27,127 nt of DNA from Bacteroidales bacterium (GCA_900771365.1 CAAGNU010000010.1:1-27127); one strand, 5' to 3'; shown: positions 7,604 through 16,427, counted from the stretch's first letter. Notes: generated by a model from the sequence alone, not told the origin. Numbers and translations are program-made.

Positions 7604-8584
7604 TTAGTATTTCATATCGTCCCAGCCGAAAGGATGCGGAGCGAGAGGGAGTCGAGCAAGTGGGTGATAGTCGCCTTTGAGTCCGATAGGCGTGGCATGG
7701 CGGATATCGCTTACAATCTGGATGCAGTTGCGTGCTTCGGCAATACGGAATCCTCGGCCAGCAAGAATCTCCTGATAGCTCTTTGTGTGCAGTTCGGTGA
7801 ACCCCTGGCTGAATTCAAACTCATCGCCGTCAATCATGATGGTGCGATAGGTCTTCTTCTCGCCTTGTACAGCATTCGGGGGCAGACAGGCAGCATTGAT
7901 GCTGAGAAAATAACGCACGCGGGCCTGCTTCAATTCGAGATAGCCTGCCACGCGGTCGTGCGACATGATGTGGACGATGTTCTGCTGAACAGGGCCGAAA
8001 ATCCATTGTAGCATGTCATAGAAATGCACACCAATATTTGTGGCTACGCCGCCACTCTTATGCACATCGCCTTTCCAGGAAGAGTAGTACCATTTTCCAC
8101 GGCTGGTGATATAAGTCAAATCCACATCATATATCTTGTCTTTCGGGCCCTCGTCAACCTTCTTCTTGAGTGCCACGATAGAGTCGTGGAGTCGAAGTTG
8201 AAGAATAGTGTAAGCCTGATGGCCAGACTCTTTCTCGGCCTCAAGCAGATTGTCGATATTATATGGATTCAGCACCAGAGGCTTTTCGCAGATCACGTTG
8301 CAGCCGAGGCGCAGCCCATAGCGGATAAACGCATCATGAGTATAGTTCGGCGTGCAGACAGAGAGCCATTGAAGTTCGTTATCGGTATGTTTTTGGCGGT
8401 AGCAGAAGCGCTCAAACTGTTCTTGTTCGGTAAAGAATGAGCATTCGGGGAAAGAACTATCGAGGCGTCCCACACTGTCGAATTTATCGTATGCGGCCAC
8501 CAAGTTGTTGCCTGTATCGGCAATGGCCTTCAGGTGTCGTGGGGCAATGTAGCCAGCCGCTCCTATCAATGCAAAATTTGCCAT
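7604..8584 (-). CDS. Gfo/Idh/MocA oxidoreductase, WbpB/WlbA-like
   Basis: NAD-dependent sugar-nucleotide oxidoreductase of 326 residues, probably oxidising the C3 hydroxyl of UDP-GlcNAcA. It has an N-terminal Rossmann motif (GAAGYIAPRH), VCTPNYTHD, the family EKPLV signature near residue 107, and KSGGVATNIGVHFYDML in the C-terminal domain with a histidine/aspartate pair. Length is close to WbpB (about 316). It sits 25 bp after the UDP-sugar 6-dehydrogenase gene and 14 bp before a glycosyltransferase, and the matching aminotransferase is further down the run. That combination supports a 2,3-diamino-uronic acid pathway; substrate is inferred. Confidence 0.85.
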   Translation of the reverse strand: MANFALIGAAGYIAPRHLKAIADTGNNLVAAYDKFDSVGRLDSSFPECSFFTEQEQFERFCYRQKHTDNELQWLSVCTPNYTHDAFIRYGLRLGCNVICEKPLVLNPYNIDNLLEAEKESGHQAYTILQLRLHDSIVALKKKVDEGPKDKIYDVDLTYITSRGKWYYSSWKGDVHKSGGVATNIGVHFYDMLQWIFGPVQQNIVHIMSHDRVAGYLELKQARVRYFLSINAACLPPNAVQGEKKTYRTIMIDGDEFEFSQGFTELHTKSYQEILAGRGFRIAEARNCIQIVSDIRHATPIGLKGDYHPLARLPLAPHPFGWDDMKY

Positions 8585-8609
8585 ATCCTAAAAATTTGAT
8601 TCATTGCTA

Positions 8610-9887
8610 TTAAAGTCGTCCATCTACCAGTTCTCGCGGCATGATGGCTTTTACGTCAAAAATCACATGGTTCGGCTCCATTAGGCTGCCGAAGTCAATC
8701 TCCATTTCGCGGAATTGGCGGTGAGCGACAGCCACGATAGCTGCTGCATAATGGTCAGTAGGCAGTTCGTTCACGATATTGATGCCATATTCTTTTTTCA
8801 CTCTCTCGGGAGAAGCCCAGGGATCATAGACGGTGATGTCGGCATTGTATTCCAAAAGGGCACGATAGATGTCGATTACGCGCGTGTTGCGCACATCTGG
8901 GCAGTTCTCTTTGAAGGTGAAGCCCATGATGATGATTTTTGAGCCAAGCACTTGGATGCCTTTTTTCAGCATCAGCTTGATGGTTTGGTCTGCCACATAC
9001 GCACCCATCCCGTCATTCATGCGGCGGCCAGCGAGGATTATTTCAGGATTGTATCCAAGGCGTTGTGCACACTGAGCCAAATAGTAGGGGTCTACAGAAA
9101 TGCAATGCCCGCCAACCAAGCCAGGGTTCATTTTGATGAAGTTCCATTTTGAGCCGGCAGCCTCCAAAACGTCGTATGTGTCGATGCCCATGAGAGTGAA
9201 AATCTTCGACAACTCGTTCACGAAAGCGATATTAATATCCCTTTGGCTGTTCTCAATCACTTTTGCGGCTTCGGCCACCTTGATGCTGGGGGCTTTGTGT
9301 GTGCCGTTTGTGAGCACTGCGTTATATACGCTGTCGATGATGTCGGCCACCTCGGGTGTGGAACCAGAGGTGATTTTCTTGATTTTTTCAACAGTATGCA
9401 CCTTGTCGCCAGGATTGATGCGTTCAGGACTGTAGCCAGCAAAGAAATCGATATTGAATCGCAGTCCAGATATACGTTCAACCACAGGAATGCATTCGTC
9501 TTCTGTCACACCAGGATATACTGTCGATTCGTAAACCACAATGTCGCCTTTTGATATGACCTTTCCCACCACTTCGCTTGCGCCATAAAGGGGTGTGAGG
9601 TCGGGGGTGTTATTGCGGTCAACAGGGGTGGGAACAGCCACGACATAGAAGTTGCAATCGCGGATGTCATCAATATTGCTGGTGCATTTGAAGCCGTTTT
9701 TTGTGATGGCTTCCTGCAAAAGAGTGTCGGCAACCTCCAAGGTCGCATCATGTCCGCTCATCAGAGCCGCTACACGGCTCTCGTTCAAGTCGTAGCCTAC
9801 CGTCTTATAACGGGTGGAAAAAAGCCGTGCGAGGGGCAGCCCCACATAGCCTAATCCTATAACTGCTATTTTTATCTCCTGCATCAT
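8610..9887 (-). CDS. UDP-N-acetylhexosamine 6-dehydrogenase (WbpA/WbpO/TviB-like)
   Basis: Oxidises C6 of UDP-GlcNAc or UDP-GalNAc to the uronic acid with two NAD. From the ATG at 9887 the protein is 425 residues. It shows IAVIGLGYVGLPLA at the N-terminus, VPTPVDRNNTPDLTPL, ESTVYPGVTE, GYSPERINPGD and, in the catalytic region, NPGLVGGHCISVDPYYL with the conserved cysteine. An in-frame ATG at 9941 would add 18 residues (MNRYFLRLVQ) that precede the family core, so 9887 or 9884 is preferred. A -7 box at 9962-9969 puts a promoter directly upstream, making this the first gene of the minus-strand run down to 176. Confidence 0.92.
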   Translation of the reverse strand: MMQEIKIAVIGLGYVGLPLARLFSTRYKTVGYDLNESRVAALMSGHDATLEVADTLLQEAITKNGFKCTSNIDDIRDCNFYVVAVPTPVDRNNTPDLTPLYGASEVVGKVISKGDIVVYESTVYPGVTEDECIPVVERISGLRFNIDFFAGYSPERINPGDKVHTVEKIKKITSGSTPEVADIIDSVYNAVLTNGTHKAPSIKVAEAAKVIENSQRDINIAFVNELSKIFTLMGIDTYDVLEAAGSKWNFIKMNPGLVGGHCISVDPYYLAQCAQRLGYNPEIILAGRRMNDGMGAYVADQTIKLMLKKGIQVLGSKIIIMGFTFKENCPDVRNTRVIDIYRALLEYNADITVYDPWASPERVKKEYGINIVNELPTDHYAAAIVAVAHRQFREMEIDFGSLMEPNHVIFDVKAIMPRELVDGRL

Positions 9888-9961
9888 CTTGCTCTTAATT
9901 GATTGTTTTTCTTGCACCAATCTTAAAAAATAACGATTCATAGATTGGCACTTTCAAAATG

Positions 9962-9969
9962 CAAAGATA
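9962..9969 (-). promoter_or_regulatory. Promoter -7 box before the sugar 6-dehydrogenase gene
   Basis: Minus-strand TATCTTTG, within the extended form GTATCTTTGCA, matches the Bacteroidota TAnnTTTG box. No clear TTTG -33 element is visible 19-21 bases upstream. It lies between the upstream gene's stop at 10001 and the start at 9887. Confidence 0.65.
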
Positions 9970-10000
9970 CGATATTTTTTTTATATATAGAAAAATATAT

Positions 10001-11272
10001 TTACGTTCGAGAAAGTGCCTTCTGCTTAGATGTTGGAATCACAAGCAGAATGCCATACCACCAGCAGATGAACAGCAACCCCATTTGTCGAGCAAACATA
10101 TCCTCAAAAATGAGAAAGCTTGCATAGACTATTGTGTACAAGAGCAGTGATAAGATCCTCTGAGGCTTCTTTAGAGCCATGATTAAAGGCAGCATAATCA
10201 TTCCAATCATCACAGCAAGCCCTACGAAGCCTGTGGCTAATGCGGTTTCGATATATTGGTTGTGTGTGCTGTACTGCTCATGGAGAAATCCTTCTGCAAA
10301 ATTATGAGCCACATATCTTTCATGAAGTTGGCTCCAGTATCCGCCGCATCCAAGACCGATGATCTCGTGTCCTTCCAAGACTTCGATGCCGCTCAGCCAT
10401 AGCACTTCGCGGCTGTCGCTTCGTTTGCCTTCGGCCATCTGCTGGGCAGAGTAGATGATGCGCCAATAGAGCTTTGGCATGGCCAAATATGTTGTGCCGA
10501 CAAACACAGCGAAAACACCCACTACGACTATGGCTATGAGTCTTTTTTTGCGTACAACGGCAAGGTGCACCATACAAGCCGCAATAAGGAGGACGAGGAC
10601 TACCAGTCCAGAACGAGAGCCCATGATGACCATGTAAAAGGTGAGCACCGCCATGTCGGCAAGGATGAGCCATCTTTGATGTCTCCAAGAGGCTTCTTCC
10701 CAGTGCTGTGACAACTGGACGTAGAGCGAAGCCACACTGGAGATAAGGTAGAGGGCGAGGTAGTTGTGGTGCAGCGGGTCAAAGTGGAAGTCTATGAGCT
10801 CGGAAACGGGTGTCCCATGGCTGAAGCTCATCAGAGCCCGTATCAGCATGACGAGAAACCTTGCTGTCAGTGTGGCGGCTATTAGAAAGGTGAACGCTGT
10901 GAGATGTTTGGGCTTCAAATATCTGAGGTCGCTGATGAGAATGGTGAGAGGCATGATGAGCAAGGGAAGCTTTTTCCCTACTTCTGCCAGTCCTTCTTGT
11001 CTGTCGCTGCTCCAGACCACGCTGACTGCATATATTGCAAAGTATGCCATCATTAGGCATAGAGAAACCTGCCCCATACGTGATAACGCTGGATTGCCAA
11101 TCTTTCGGGTGATGATGCTTTTGAGCGCTGCCGTCCCACAAAGAGCCAATAATGCCCATATTCCCAGCCTCCAGCTAATGACTATTGACATGGTCATTAG
11201 CATCATTGCTGCTAGTTCGATTTTCTCCCAGAGGGTAAGCTCGCCGAATATATGATTACCAATTTTTTCCAT
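10001..11272 (-). CDS. O-antigen polymerase/ligase-like membrane protein (Wzy/WaaL type)
   Basis: Polytopic inner-membrane protein of 423 residues that probably polymerises or ligates the polysaccharide repeat. About ten hydrophobic segments are visible (for example IELAAMMLMTMSIVISW, LCLMMAYFAIYAV). The O-antigen ligase-type region has MGSRSGLVVLVLLIAA followed by a large periplasmic loop with GLGCGGYWSQL and HEQYSTHNQYIETALATG, a histidine/asparagine-rich pattern typical of Wzy_C. Sequence alone does not separate Wzy from WaaL. It has its own -7 box at 11299-11306 and is divergent from the wecA-like gene, consistent with an assembly locus. Confidence 0.82.
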   Translation of the reverse strand: MEKIGNHIFGELTLWEKIELAAMMLMTMSIVISWRLGIWALLALCGTAALKSIITRKIGNPALSRMGQVSLCLMMAYFAIYAVSVVWSSDRQEGLAEVGKKLPLLIMPLTILISDLRYLKPKHLTAFTFLIAATLTARFLVMLIRALMSFSHGTPVSELIDFHFDPLHHNYLALYLISSVASLYVQLSQHWEEASWRHQRWLILADMAVLTFYMVIMGSRSGLVVLVLLIAACMVHLAVVRKKRLIAIVVVGVFAVFVGTTYLAMPKLYWRIIYSAQQMAEGKRSDSREVLWLSGIEVLEGHEIIGLGCGGYWSQLHERYVAHNFAEGFLHEQYSTHNQYIETALATGFVGLAVMIGMIMLPLIMALKKPQRILSLLLYTIVYASFLIFEDMFARQMGLLFICWWYGILLVIPTSKQKALSRT

Positions 11273-11298
11273 GTTTCTTTGAAAGAAATATCAGAATG

Positions 11299-11332
11299 CA
11301 AAGATACAATTTTTTTATTGTTTGTATGCAAT
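11299..11332 (-). promoter_or_regulatory. Promoter for the polymerase/ligase gene
   Basis: Minus-strand TATCTTTG at 11299-11306 (extended GTATCTTTGCA) with ATTG at 11329-11332 about 22 bases upstream as a weak -33 element. The start codon is 26 bp downstream, at 11272. Confidence 0.65.
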
Positions 11333-11357
11333 TTTGTCTGAAAAATAATCATTATAT

Positions 11358-11388
11358 CTTGCAAAGTGAATTTTTTTTTGTACTTTTG
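11358..11388 (+). promoter_or_regulatory. Promoter for the wecA-like gene
   Basis: TACTTTTG at 11381-11388 (extended GTACTTTTGCA) with CTTG at 11358-11361, 19 bases upstream. It diverges from the promoter at 11299-11332 and lies 38 bp before the GTG start. Confidence 0.68.
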
Positions 11389-11426
11389 CATTTCCATAAT
11401 AGATTATTGAAAATATATAATTAGTA

Positions 11427-12386
11427 GTGTATTACGTTGTTACATTATTGGCTATTATAGCCGCAGAATTGCTTTATTTCTATATTGCAAGGAAACTCCA
11501 CATTGTGGACCGTCCCAACGAGCGCAGCTCACACAGAAAGGTGGCTTTGTTAGGCGCAGGTATCATTTTCGGGTTCTCTATCATCTTTTTTTCGGCTACG
11601 CATAGATTTGCATTCTTGCCATTCACAATAGGTGCAACGCTATTGGCTGTTGTGAGCTATGTTGACGATATGAAAGGGCTGCCGAGCTGGCTGAGGATGT
11701 TTGTGCAGATAGCTGCGGTTGTTCTGGGATTCTATTCCGCAATTAATACATTGGAAGTATGGCAGATGCTGCTGCTTATTGTGCTCTTTGTAGGTGTCTT
11801 GAACGTCTATAACTTCATGGATGGAATAAATGGTATGCTGGCCGCTTATTCGTTTGTTGTGGTTGGCACTTTCGGCTATCTCAATCTTTTCCAGACTCAT
11901 TTTGTCAATACGGAGTTTGTTTTTACGATACTTGCTGCAATTTTGGTGTTCGGCTTTTTCAATTTTCGCAAGAATGCACGATGCTTTTCAGGTGATGTGG
12001 GCAGCATTGTGATGGGCTTTATTGTCCTGTTTCTGTTGCTTAGATATGATGCCGCAATACCTGACAACGGTGAGAATGTTAGCTATCTTTGTTTTATTAT
12101 CGTGTTCTTGGCTGATGGATTACTTACTATTTTCAAGCGTTTTCTTACGGGACGGAACATTTTCGAGGCTCATCGCGAACATCTGTATGAGACGCTTGTG
12201 AATAATCTCCATGTCCCCCATCTTCGCGTTTCGGCAGGATATGCTTTGTTGCAGCTTGTAATAAATGTTGGGTATATGCTTTTCTCAGATAAGAATCTCT
12301 ATACGCTTATTGTCGCATTTATGCTTGTGATGATGTACGGCCTGTTCTTTTATTATTGTAATGTGAAGAAGAATATCAGATTCTAG
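11427..12386 (+). CDS. Undecaprenyl-phosphate sugar-1-phosphate transferase, MraY/WecA family
   Basis: Integral membrane enzyme that starts repeat-unit synthesis by moving an N-acetylhexosamine-1-phosphate from UDP-sugar to undecaprenyl phosphate. The 319-residue product has the family motifs in order: DDMKGLP near residue 79 (Asp pair binding Mg), NFMDGINGM near 129, GDVGS near 189 and HREHLYE near 248 (HxxH-like loop). About ten hydrophobic segments surround them. The start is GTG at 11427; a stop lies three codons upstream in frame and no ATG is available. It resembles WbpL/WecA in length. It is the only plus-strand gene of the polysaccharide locus and ends just before a strong hairpin terminator. 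Confidence 0.92.
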   Translation: MYYVVTLLAIIAAELLYFYIARKLHIVDRPNERSSHRKVALLGAGIIFGFSIIFFSATHRFAFLPFTIGATLLAVVSYVDDMKGLPSWLRMFVQIAAVVLGFYSAINTLEVWQMLLLIVLFVGVLNVYNFMDGINGMLAAYSFVVVGTFGYLNLFQTHFVNTEFVFTILAAILVFGFFNFRKNARCFSGDVGSIVMGFIVLFLLLRYDAAIPDNGENVSYLCFIIVFLADGLLTIFKRFLTGRNIFEAHREHLYETLVNNLHVPHLRVSAGYALLQLVINVGYMLFSDKNLYTLIVAFMLVMMYGLFFYYCNVKKNIRF

Positions 12387-12394
12387 TATAGTAG

Positions 12395-12434
12395 AAAATC
12401 GTGGGCAAAAAGAGGTCTTTCTGCCCACGATTTT
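12395..12434. terminator. Bidirectional intrinsic terminator
   Basis: A perfect 13-bp stem, AAAATCGTGGGCA (12395-12407) with TGCCCACGATTTT (12422-12434), around a 14-base loop. A-runs and T-runs on both sides suit termination from either strand. It lies between the convergent ends of the wecA-like gene (12386) and the dehydratase gene (12448). Confidence 0.92.
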
Positions 12435-12447
12435 TATTTATAGTCGT

Positions 12448-14355
12448 TTATTTGTCTAATTGGCAGTATGTGCTGTTGTTGCTCTTGAACTCGGGCACGA
12501 TTTCTTTCATCTTGCCAACGAGCTTCATATCGTCAAGCGTGGGCATGATGTCCCAGAGTTCGGCATACTCGCGGTCGATATCAGCGAGCTGATATTTGCG
12601 AACTTGGGCACGCATGATCTTGGGATGATAGGTGGGAATGTTGTTCTCTTTTGTGGCCAAGAGCTCTTCGTAAAGTTTTTCACCAGGACGAAGTCCGATT
12701 TCCTTGATCTCGATATTTTTGAGACCGGAGAGCTGAATCATCTTTTTGGCGAGGTCGTAAATCTTGACGGGCTTGCCCATATCGAAGACGAAGATATCAC
12801 CGCCTTCGCCCATGGCGCCAGCCTCAAGCACGAGGTTGCAGGCTTCGGGAATAGTCATGAAGTAGCGGATGATGTCCTTGTGGGTAACGGTGAGTGGTCC
12901 GCCTGTGGCCAGCTGTTTTTTGAACAAAGGAATAACGCTGCCGTTAGATCCGAGAACATTGCCAAAACGGGTTGTGACAAAATGAGTCGTATCTGTGCTG
13001 CGGCTCTGGATGTATATCTCGGCCATGCGTTTTGTGGCTCCCATCACGTTGGTTGGGTTTACAGCCTTATCGGTAGATATCATGACGAACTTCTGAGCTC
13101 CGTATTTGATGGCGAGGTCGGCAATATTCTTGGTGCCGAAAACGTTGACAAAGATGGCCTCATAGGGGTTCTCCTCCATGAAGGGAACGTGCTTGTAAGC
13201 GGCTGCATGATAGATGATTTGGGGCTTGTGCTCACTGAAGACTTCTTCCATGCGGCGTTTGTCTTTCACGTTGCCGATAACGAATACCATCTTATCGAAG
13301 AACTGTTTGTAGGGCTCGTTGCTCTTCAACTCAAACTGCAGGTCATACATGGGAGATTCAGCTTGGTCAACCATGATAATCTTGCTGGGATGATACTGGA
13401 TGAGCTGACGGCAGATTTCGCTGCCGATAGAGCCTGCAGCACCTGTCACCATCACAACCTTATCAACCACTTCGCGAATGATGTTTACGTTGTCGAGTTT
13501 GATACTCTCTCGTTCGAGAAGGTCTTCAATCTTGATGTCCTGAATTTGGTTGGCACTGAAACTGTTGTTAATCCATTCGTTGATATGGGGGACGGATTTC
13601 ACCGTAAGGCCGAGGTTAAGGCCTCGGGTCATAATGGCCTGTTTATGAGAAAGGCGAATGGACGGAATGGCTATAAGAAGCACTTTCACATTGTTTTTGC
13701 GGACAAACTCCTCGCTCAATGCGGTGTGCTGCTTCATTACATGGATTCCGTTGAGGGCCGTGTCAATCTTCTTCTTATCATCATCCACAAAGGCGACAAC
13801 TTTGTAGTCGGATTTTTCATCTTGCTGCAAAGCATTGTAAGCTATTGTTCCAGCTGTGCCTGCGCCATAAATGATAACGTTGCAGGAAGGACGACGACGG
13901 CGGACATAGTCGTTGTAGACTCGCTGTAAGAAGAGGCGCATGGTAAGCATGGCGGCAATCTGGAAGGCAAAAGTCATCAAAATCTCGTTATACGAAGGAG
14001 CGTAGCGAGGGTTCACAATATCGGCATTATTGTTGATGAGGCTGAGGACTATCAGGGTAAAAACGGTGAGTCCGTTAGATATGAGCACCTTGTAGATGTC
14101 GTACATGCCAGAATGGCGAATCAGTCCGCGGTGGGTTCCGATAGCGACATAGAACAAGGTCGCCAAAACGAAAAAGATTCCTAATTTGACGAGGATGGCG
14201 ACCCAGTCAATCGAGGGCTGAAGGCGCAGACGGAAGCACTCGGTAAGAGCAAAAGACGCTGCTAAAGTGAAGAGGTCAATCAATAAAATTATCCACTTGG
14301 ACGCAACTGTGTGGCGATATTTAGAGATAAATCCGACTATATATTTTTTGAGCAT
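12448..14355 (-). CDS. Membrane-bound NDP-sugar 4,6-dehydratase, CapD/WbpM/FlaA1 family
   Basis: Probable UDP-GlcNAc 4,6-dehydratase making the 4-keto-6-deoxy precursor of N-acetylated deoxy sugars such as QuiNAc or FucNAc. The 635-residue protein has several N-terminal membrane segments (about residues 20-140), a CoA/Rossmann-like domain with VIIYGAGTAGT near 158, and the short-chain dehydrogenase core with VTGAAGSIGSEIC near 303 and VMISTDKAVNPTNVMG near 425. The latter carries the STDK pattern typical of the long WbpM subgroup, which lacks the usual YxxxK tyrosine. Full length for the family (about 640-665). It has a -7 box at 14394-14401, converges on the wecA-like gene and shares its terminator. 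Confidence 0.93.
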   Translation of the reverse strand: MLKKYIVGFISKYRHTVASKWIILLIDLFTLAASFALTECFRLRLQPSIDWVAILVKLGIFFVLATLFYVAIGTHRGLIRHSGMYDIYKVLISNGLTVFTLIVLSLINNNADIVNPRYAPSYNEILMTFAFQIAAMLTMRLFLQRVYNDYVRRRRPSCNVIIYGAGTAGTIAYNALQQDEKSDYKVVAFVDDDKKKIDTALNGIHVMKQHTALSEEFVRKNNVKVLLIAIPSIRLSHKQAIMTRGLNLGLTVKSVPHINEWINNSFSANQIQDIKIEDLLERESIKLDNVNIIREVVDKVVMVTGAAGSIGSEICRQLIQYHPSKIIMVDQAESPMYDLQFELKSNEPYKQFFDKMVFVIGNVKDKRRMEEVFSEHKPQIIYHAAAYKHVPFMEENPYEAIFVNVFGTKNIADLAIKYGAQKFVMISTDKAVNPTNVMGATKRMAEIYIQSRSTDTTHFVTTRFGNVLGSNGSVIPLFKKQLATGGPLTVTHKDIIRYFMTIPEACNLVLEAGAMGEGGDIFVFDMGKPVKIYDLAKKMIQLSGLKNIEIKEIGLRPGEKLYEELLATKENNIPTYHPKIMRAQVRKYQLADIDREYAELWDIMPTLDDMKLVGKMKEIVPEFKSNNSTYCQLDK

Positions 14356-14393
14356 AACGGATATAGTATTTGTTAGTATCTTATTTTAATCTG

Positions 14394-14401
14394 CAAAGAT
14401 A
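14394..14401 (-). promoter_or_regulatory. Promoter -7 box for the CapD/WbpM gene
   Basis: Minus-strand TATCTTTG within GTATCTTTGCA, 38 bp before the start at 14355. The nearest TTTG upstream is only 12 bases away, so the -33 element is uncertain. Confidence 0.62.
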
Positions 14402-14497
14402 CTCATTTTTTTTCAAAAAAAAGAACTTTTTTGTAGATATTTTATTAATTTTATAGTACAAAAGCGTCTATCATACTATATAATAAATGTTTATTGA

Positions 14498-14594
14498 GAT
14501 GAATTGTAGCAACGCATTTCCATGAATTTCTGCGATGTTAGGAAAAAAATAACGTTAAATGTAGCGTTTTTGTCGATTTTGCTACAAATTCATC
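14498..14594. repeat. Imperfect inverted repeat after the HAD gene
   Basis: GATGAATTGTAGCAA (14498-14512) and TTGCTACAAATTCATC (14579-14594) are complementary except for one inserted base. Inside, TGTAGC and GCTACA can also pair. The right arm overlaps the stop region of the HAD phosphatase gene. A 3'-end fold for the rmlB transcript is possible; no T-run supports a classical terminator. Confidence 0.4.
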
Positions 14595-15172
14595 AACTGT
14601 TTCCTAAGCTTGGCGGCACCTTGGAAAAGGATGCCGTGGATATCCAAAGCCTGTGCTGCTGCCACGTTGTTGGGGTTGTCGTCGATGAAGATTGTCTCTT
14701 CTGCTTTGAGGTCGAAACGCTGTAGTATCAGTTGAAAAATGCGTGGGTCTGGCTTGATCAGTTTCACATCTCCAGAGACAACATAATTATCGATAAGTTG
14801 GAGGATATGGAATCTTTTGCGTGCTTGCGGGAAAGTCTCCATAGACCAGTTCGTGAGGCCGAAGATGTGGATGTCGGGATTGGCTTTCAGCTCTTGTAGC
14901 AGGTCTGACATGCCAGGCATCTCGCCAAGCAAGGTCTCCTCCCAGCGGGAGGAGTACATCTCGATGGCCTCGGCATATTCGGGATACTGTTCCTGTCGTT
15001 GTTTGATGCAGGAGGCCATGTCTTCGCCTGCGTCGATGCGGTTGCGGAAATCGTCATCGCACACATGCCGCCAAAAGAACCAGTATTTCGCATCATCGTT
15101 GAAATATGGTTTGAAGACAGCCTCTGGACTCCAACGAACGAGGACGTTTCCGTAGTCGAAGATGATATTCAT
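14582..15172 (-). CDS. HAD-superfamily phosphatase, YihX-like
   Basis: Predicted cytoplasmic phosphatase of 196 residues. The start MNIIFDYGNVLVRW puts the nucleophile aspartate at the N-terminus; the GNV pattern instead of a second aspartate is the YihX-type motif seen in sugar-phosphate phosphatases. Further motifs are GLTNWS near residue 104 (motif II), a lysine in KLIKPDPRIF near 135 (motif III), and FIDDNPNNV near 160 (motif IV). The frame is open upstream to 15226, but that part lies in repeat-like spacer, so the ATG at 15172 is chosen. It is 55 bp after rmlB and likely co-transcribed. Substrate is unknown. Confidence 0.85.
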   Translation of the reverse strand: MNIIFDYGNVLVRWSPEAVFKPYFNDDAKYWFFWRHVCDDDFRNRIDAGEDMASCIKQRQEQYPEYAEAIEMYSSRWEETLLGEMPGMSDLLQELKANPDIHIFGLTNWSMETFPQARKRFHILQLIDNYVVSGDVKLIKPDPRIFQLILQRFDLKAEETIFIDDNPNNVAAAQALDIHGILFQGAAKLRKQLMNL

Positions 15173-15193
15173 GCTTAGTCTGTGATTTGTGCG

Positions 15194-15226
15194 TGGTGAA
15201 TTGTGAGAGTGGGGTGGAAGCCACAT
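15194..15226. repeat. Variant repeat element between rmlB and the HAD gene
   Basis: GTGGTGAATTGTGAGAGT followed by GGGGTGGAAGCCAC, resembling the core-plus-tail layout of the elements near 3.4 kb, with core GAATTGTGA as in the 4067-4230 insertion. It sits directly after the rmlB stop at 15228 and again just 5' of a minus-strand gene. Confidence 0.45.
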
Positions 15227-15227
15227 A

Positions 15228-16376
15228 TCACTTTTCGCTTTTCACGAATTTATACATATCCTCGTAATACTTCAGATAGTCGCCCGAGGTGACGTTGTCC
15301 ATCCATTCCTGGTTGTCGAGATACCATTTCACGGTCAGCTCGATACCCTCTTCAAATTGCAGGCTGGGCTCCCAGCCAAGCTCTTTCTGCAGTTTGGTGC
15401 TGTCGATAGCGTATCGCATGTCGTGTCCGGCACGGTCTGTGACGTATGTGATCAAATCCTCGTCGGCACCTTCTGGACGTCCCAAGAGCCTGTCCACTGT
15501 GCGTATCAGCGTATGGATGATGTCGATGTTCTTCCATTCGTTGAAACCGCCGATGTTATAGGTCTCAGCCACTTTGCCGTTGTGGAAGATGGTGTCTATT
15601 GCGCGGGCATGGTCCACAACGTATAGCCAGTCTCTCACATTCTCGCCCTTGCCATAGACGGGCAGGGGCTTGCGGTGGCGGATATTGTTGATAAATAACG
15701 GTATCAGCTTTTCTGGAAACTGGTAGGGGCCATAGTTATTCGAGCAGTTTGTGACGATAGTGGGCATGCCGTAGGTGTCGTGGAAGGCACGCACGAAATG
15801 GTCGCTCGAAGCCTTGGCGGCACTATAGGGACTGTGGGGCTGATATTTGAGGTCTTCTGTGAAGAATTTGTCGCCGTAGGCAAGATGGTTTTTGCCGCTT
15901 GAGGCCTTGGTGGTGAAAGGCGGCTCGATGCCTTGCGGGTGGGTCATTTCGAGGGCGCCATATACTTCGTCCGTAGAAATATGGTAGAAACGCTTTCCTT
16001 CCCACTTTTCGGGCAGACTTTCCCAATACAATTTAGCTGCTTGCAACATGCTCAAAGTGCCCATCACGTTGGTCTGTGCAAAGGTGAAGGGGTCTTTGAT
16101 AGACCTATCCACATGACTCTCAGCGGCGAGGTGGATTACGCCATCGATATGCTCGTCCTGCATCAGCTTATACACGCCCTCAAAGTCGCAGATGTCCATC
16201 TTGACAAACTTATAGTTCGGCTTGTCTTCCACGTCCTTGAGGTTGGCAAGGTTGCCGGCGTATGTCAGTTTGTCGAGATTGATGATGTTATACTCAGGAT
16301 ATTTGTTGACAAAAAGGCGTACAACATGGCTCCCGATAAACCCAGCGCCTCCCGTGATGATGATGCTTCGCTTCAT
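15228..16376 (-). CDS. rmlB: dTDP-glucose 4,6-dehydratase
   Basis: Converts dTDP-D-glucose to dTDP-4-keto-6-deoxyglucose with bound NAD, the second step to dTDP-rhamnose and related sugars. The 382-residue extended short-chain dehydrogenase shows IIITGGAGFIGSHVV at the N-terminus, HLAAESHVDRSI near residue 85, ISTDEVYG near 132 and the catalytic YSAAKAS near 184, plus NNYGPYQFPEKLIP near 210. Somewhat longer than E. coli RfbB (361), with the extra around residues 140-170 as in many Bacteroidota forms. No rmlA, rmlC or rmlD is in the window, so the pathway must be completed elsewhere. It has a well-formed promoter at 16428-16458. Confidence 0.95.
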   Translation of the reverse strand: MKRSIIITGGAGFIGSHVVRLFVNKYPEYNIINLDKLTYAGNLANLKDVEDKPNYKFVKMDICDFEGVYKLMQDEHIDGVIHLAAESHVDRSIKDPFTFAQTNVMGTLSMLQAAKLYWESLPEKWEGKRFYHISTDEVYGALEMTHPQGIEPPFTTKASSGKNHLAYGDKFFTEDLKYQPHSPYSAAKASSDHFVRAFHDTYGMPTIVTNCSNNYGPYQFPEKLIPLFINNIRHRKPLPVYGKGENVRDWLYVVDHARAIDTIFHNGKVAETYNIGGFNEWKNIDIIHTLIRTVDRLLGRPEGADEDLITYVTDRAGHDMRYAIDSTKLQKELGWEPSLQFEEGIELTVKWYLDNQEWMDNVTSGDYLKYYEDMYKFVKSEK

Positions 16377-16427
16377 AGTTGCTGTTACTTAGAGTGTTAT
16401 AATTTAGTAGGGCAAAATCCTAATTTG

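Noticed and set aside
11299..11388. Inverted TTGTA(T/C)(C/T)TTTGCATT sequences between the polymerase and wecA-like genes, as in an invertible promoter
   Set aside because: The similarity is explained by two outward-facing promoters with the same consensus. Inversion would not change which direction each gene is driven, and no invertase gene is present.
12460..13929. Plus-strand 489-codon open frame
   Set aside because: It is the antisense shadow of the CapD/WbpM gene, which has clear family motifs, a promoter and a terminator.
176..16376. UpxY/UpxZ-type antitermination control of the polysaccharide locus
   Set aside because: No NusG-like upxY or upxZ gene is in the window, and the genes are split over several promoters.
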